NCBI GenBank assembly: GCA_017547125.1
Contig: JAFYQL010000054.1
Span: 1-8,118 of the forward strand
Origin: Bacillota bacterium
Lineage (GTDB): Bacteria; Bacillota; Clostridia; Lachnospirales; Anaerotignaceae
Direction of reading: 5' to 3'
Length of the DNA stretch: 8,118 nt
A program made the translations under genes and the position numbers. Below, piece after piece: positions 7,401 through 8,118 of the stretch (the stretch's first letter is position 1; every line of letters begins with the position of its first letter). Below the pieces are notes generated by a model. The model was not told the DNA's origin, did not search any database, and was given only the letters and a program-made list of their open reading frames with translations.

Positions 7401-8118
7401 GCGATGCATCACTTAAGAGAGTTATATTTACAGAAGAAATGCGCAAGGATTACACACTTCTTTGTCCGCAGATGGCTCCTATGCATTGGGATTTACTTCA
7501 GGCGGCATTCAATAGCTGCGGATACAAGGTTGATGTTATGCCTGCCATTGACAAAAGCTGTATAGATACAGGACTTAAATATGTAAACAATGATGCCTGC
7601 TATCCTGCCCTTATTGTAGTTGGTCAGATTCTCAATGCCCTTAACAGCGGAAAATATGACATTAACAAGGTTGCAGTGCTTATGAGCCAGACGGGCGGCG
7701 GATGCCGTGCATCAAACTACATCGGATTTATCAGAAAGGCACTTAAAAATGCGGGCATGGAGCATATTCCTGTTATTTCGGTAAGTACGGGCATCGAAAC
7801 AAACCCTGGCTGGACATATAACCTTGATATTGCCAAAAAGGCACTTCAGGCACTTACATACGGCGACCTTTTTATGAGAGTGCTTTACAGAGTGCGTCCA
7901 TACGAAAAGGTTAAAGGCTCAGCCAATGCACTTTATGAAAAGTGGAACGAAAAGGTTAAGAAAGACCTTACAACAGGAAGCAACTACAAGGCAAACATCA
8001 AAGCCATAGTAAAAGACTTTGACCAGTTTGAAATTGACGAAACCATAAGAAAGCCAAAGGTTGGCGTTGTAGGCGAAATTCTTGTTAAATATCATCCTAC
8101 TGCAAATAATGATATAGT
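4415..8118 (+). CDS. Large fused 2-hydroxyacyl-CoA dehydratase activator/reductase-like protein (3' end outside window)
   Basis: The frame is open from ATG 4415 to the window edge: 1234 codons with no stop (family members are usually about 1400 residues, so little is missing). It starts with two tandem BcrAD/BadFG ASKHA-fold ATPase domains. Domain 1 (about 8-262) has GIDIGSTTVK (10-19), ELGGEDAK (104-111), cluster cysteines C127 (NGICAGGTGSF) and C166 (SRCGVF), and a LGG motif (216-218). Domain 2 (about 322-580) has GIDAGSTTTK (325-334), DIGGQDMK (422-429), C447 (NEACSSGCGSF), C486 (SRCTVF) and QGG (539-541). A four-cysteine linker follows (C608, C611, C615, C634), then a DUF2229 region (about 671-890) with ESVCYPAK (C724) and C763/C766. 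An HgdB-like C-terminal region has C937, C1017, C1062 (CYPA) and GGGC1097. Relatives hydrolyse ATP to push electrons at very low potential into an Fe-S acceptor. The substrate is unknown, no transmembrane segment is seen, and a cytoplasmic, oxygen-sensitive enzyme is expected. It has its own promoter and sits behind a terminator, so it is independent of the genes upstream. Confidence 0.88.
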   Translation, partial: MGLADKLRVGIDIGSTTVKLVAVAKDGKILFSQYKRHFSEIKETLQELVRNAHEKVGNADITVMMTGSGGVAMAEELEVDFIQEVVATANAVEEVAPKTDVAIELGGEDAKIIYFKGGIEQRMNGICAGGTGSFIDQMASLLQTDATGLNEYAKNYKVIYPIASRCGVFAKTDIQPLINEGAAKEDLAASIFQAVVNQTISGLACGKPIRGHVAFLGGPLHFLPELRERFVKTLNLTEETTIVPEKAHLFASFGAAISADENTKVISMADFESRLGSMQGLKMEISRLDMLFKDEEEFEKFTERHSEENVKRVDISTYSGDAFLGIDAGSTTTKAALVSDEGELLWSFYASNEGSPLNVVRKALNELYDLMPDAVKIKNSCVTGYGEGLIKQALLIDLGYIETVAHYKAAAFFKPDVDFILDIGGQDMKCIRIKDGVIDSVLLNEACSSGCGSFIETFAKSLNYSVQDFAKVALFAKKPIDLGSRCTVFMNSRVKQAQKEGAEVGDISAGLAYSVIKNALLKVIKISDPKALGKSIVVQGGTFYNNAVLRSFEFISGREAIRPDIAGIMGAFGAGLIAREKYTEGYETTLISREMMNNLQVDTTHARCGLCANNCLLTINKFDGGRRFITGNRCEKGEGKMAVAKDVPNLFEYKKNRLFNYVSLDEKEAKRGVIGIPRVLNMYEDYPFWHTFLTELGFSIKLSPFSSKAIYEEGIESIPSESVCYPAKLVHGHVMNLINSGVETVFYPSVVYERPDIKGADECYNCPIVASYSENIKNNMEDLRERNIKFMNPFISFKNRDALIKRLKDEFADYGVTTAEIKNAVEKGWKEWDAFREDMHKKGEETLKYIEENGMTGVVLGGRPYHVDPEVNHGIPELIAGFGLAVLTEDSVAWMGNVERPLVVRDQWMYHSRLYEAAAFVKTRNDIEYIQLNSFGCGLDAVTTDEVKDILQAAGKIYTALKIDEVNNLGAARIRVRSLIAALEDRQEKHIELKKGDASLKRVIFTEEMRKDYTLLCPQMAPMHWDLLQAAFNSCGYKVDVMPAIDKSCIDTGLKYVNNDACYPALIVVGQILNALNSGKYDINKVAVLMSQTGGGCRASNYIGFIRKALKNAGMEHIPVISVSTGIETNPGWTYNLDIAKKALQALTYGDLFMRVLYRVRPYEKVKGSANALYEKWNEKVKKDLTTGSNYKANIKAIVKDFDQFEIDETIRKPKVGVVGEILVKYHPTANNDI

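Noticed and set aside
6059..7565. Short open frames on both strands between 6059 and 7565
   Set aside because: All lie inside the continuous motif-bearing frame of the large dehydratase-activase gene and show no family signature of their own.
4415..8118. Possible frameshift or gene boundary between the ATPase half and the HgdB-like half
   Set aside because: The reading frame is continuous through the linker (around 6215-6430) with no stop and no internal Shine-Dalgarno/start pair, so it is a true fusion and not two genes.

Overview
The window looks like chromosomal DNA from an anaerobic, low-GC member of the Firmicutes, most likely class Clostridia. The DNA is AT-rich with strong AGA (Arg) and CTT (Leu) use and GGAGG-type ribosome binding sites. 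The RicT tail/TrmN6/RsmI gene order is common in Clostridia, and there is a very large protein of the oxygen-sensitive 2-hydroxyacyl-CoA dehydratase activator family. All genes are on the + strand. I see no tRNA, rRNA, insertion sequence, CRISPR array or phage gene.

Region 1 (1-3684) is a compact housekeeping run centred on translation quality. It holds the C-terminal tail of a probable RicT (PSP1-domain) protein, a TrmN6-type tRNA1(Val) adenine-37 N6-methyltransferase, RsmI (16S rRNA C1402 2'-O-methyltransferase), a YbaK/ProXp-type Ala-tRNA(Pro) editing deacylase, and a PLP-dependent Orn/Lys/Arg decarboxylase-family enzyme. Spacing is 2 to 5 bases between most genes. The exception is a 56-base gap between trmN6 and rsmI, which contains an intrinsic-terminator-like hairpin.

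Region 2 (3685-4414) holds a small unrecognised protein with one N-terminal membrane segment and a beta-rich cytoplasmic tail. A strong intrinsic terminator follows, then a roughly 240-base intergenic stretch. That stretch carries a good sigma-A promoter whose -35/-10 region lies within a 9-bp inverted repeat, a plausible operator.

Region 3 (4415 to the window end) is one open reading frame of at least 1234 codons, cut by the right edge. It has two complete BcrAD/BadFG-type ATPase (activator) domains in tandem, each with the cysteine pair that holds the bridging [4Fe-4S] cluster in HgdC-type archerases. A four-cysteine linker follows, then a DUF2229/HgdB-like region with two similar Cys-Tyr-Pro-Ala segments. 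This is the most interesting part of the window: a single chain that appears to join an ATP-driven low-potential electron injector to its own iron-sulfur acceptor module. The domain family is known, but the substrate is not evident and nothing nearby reveals it.
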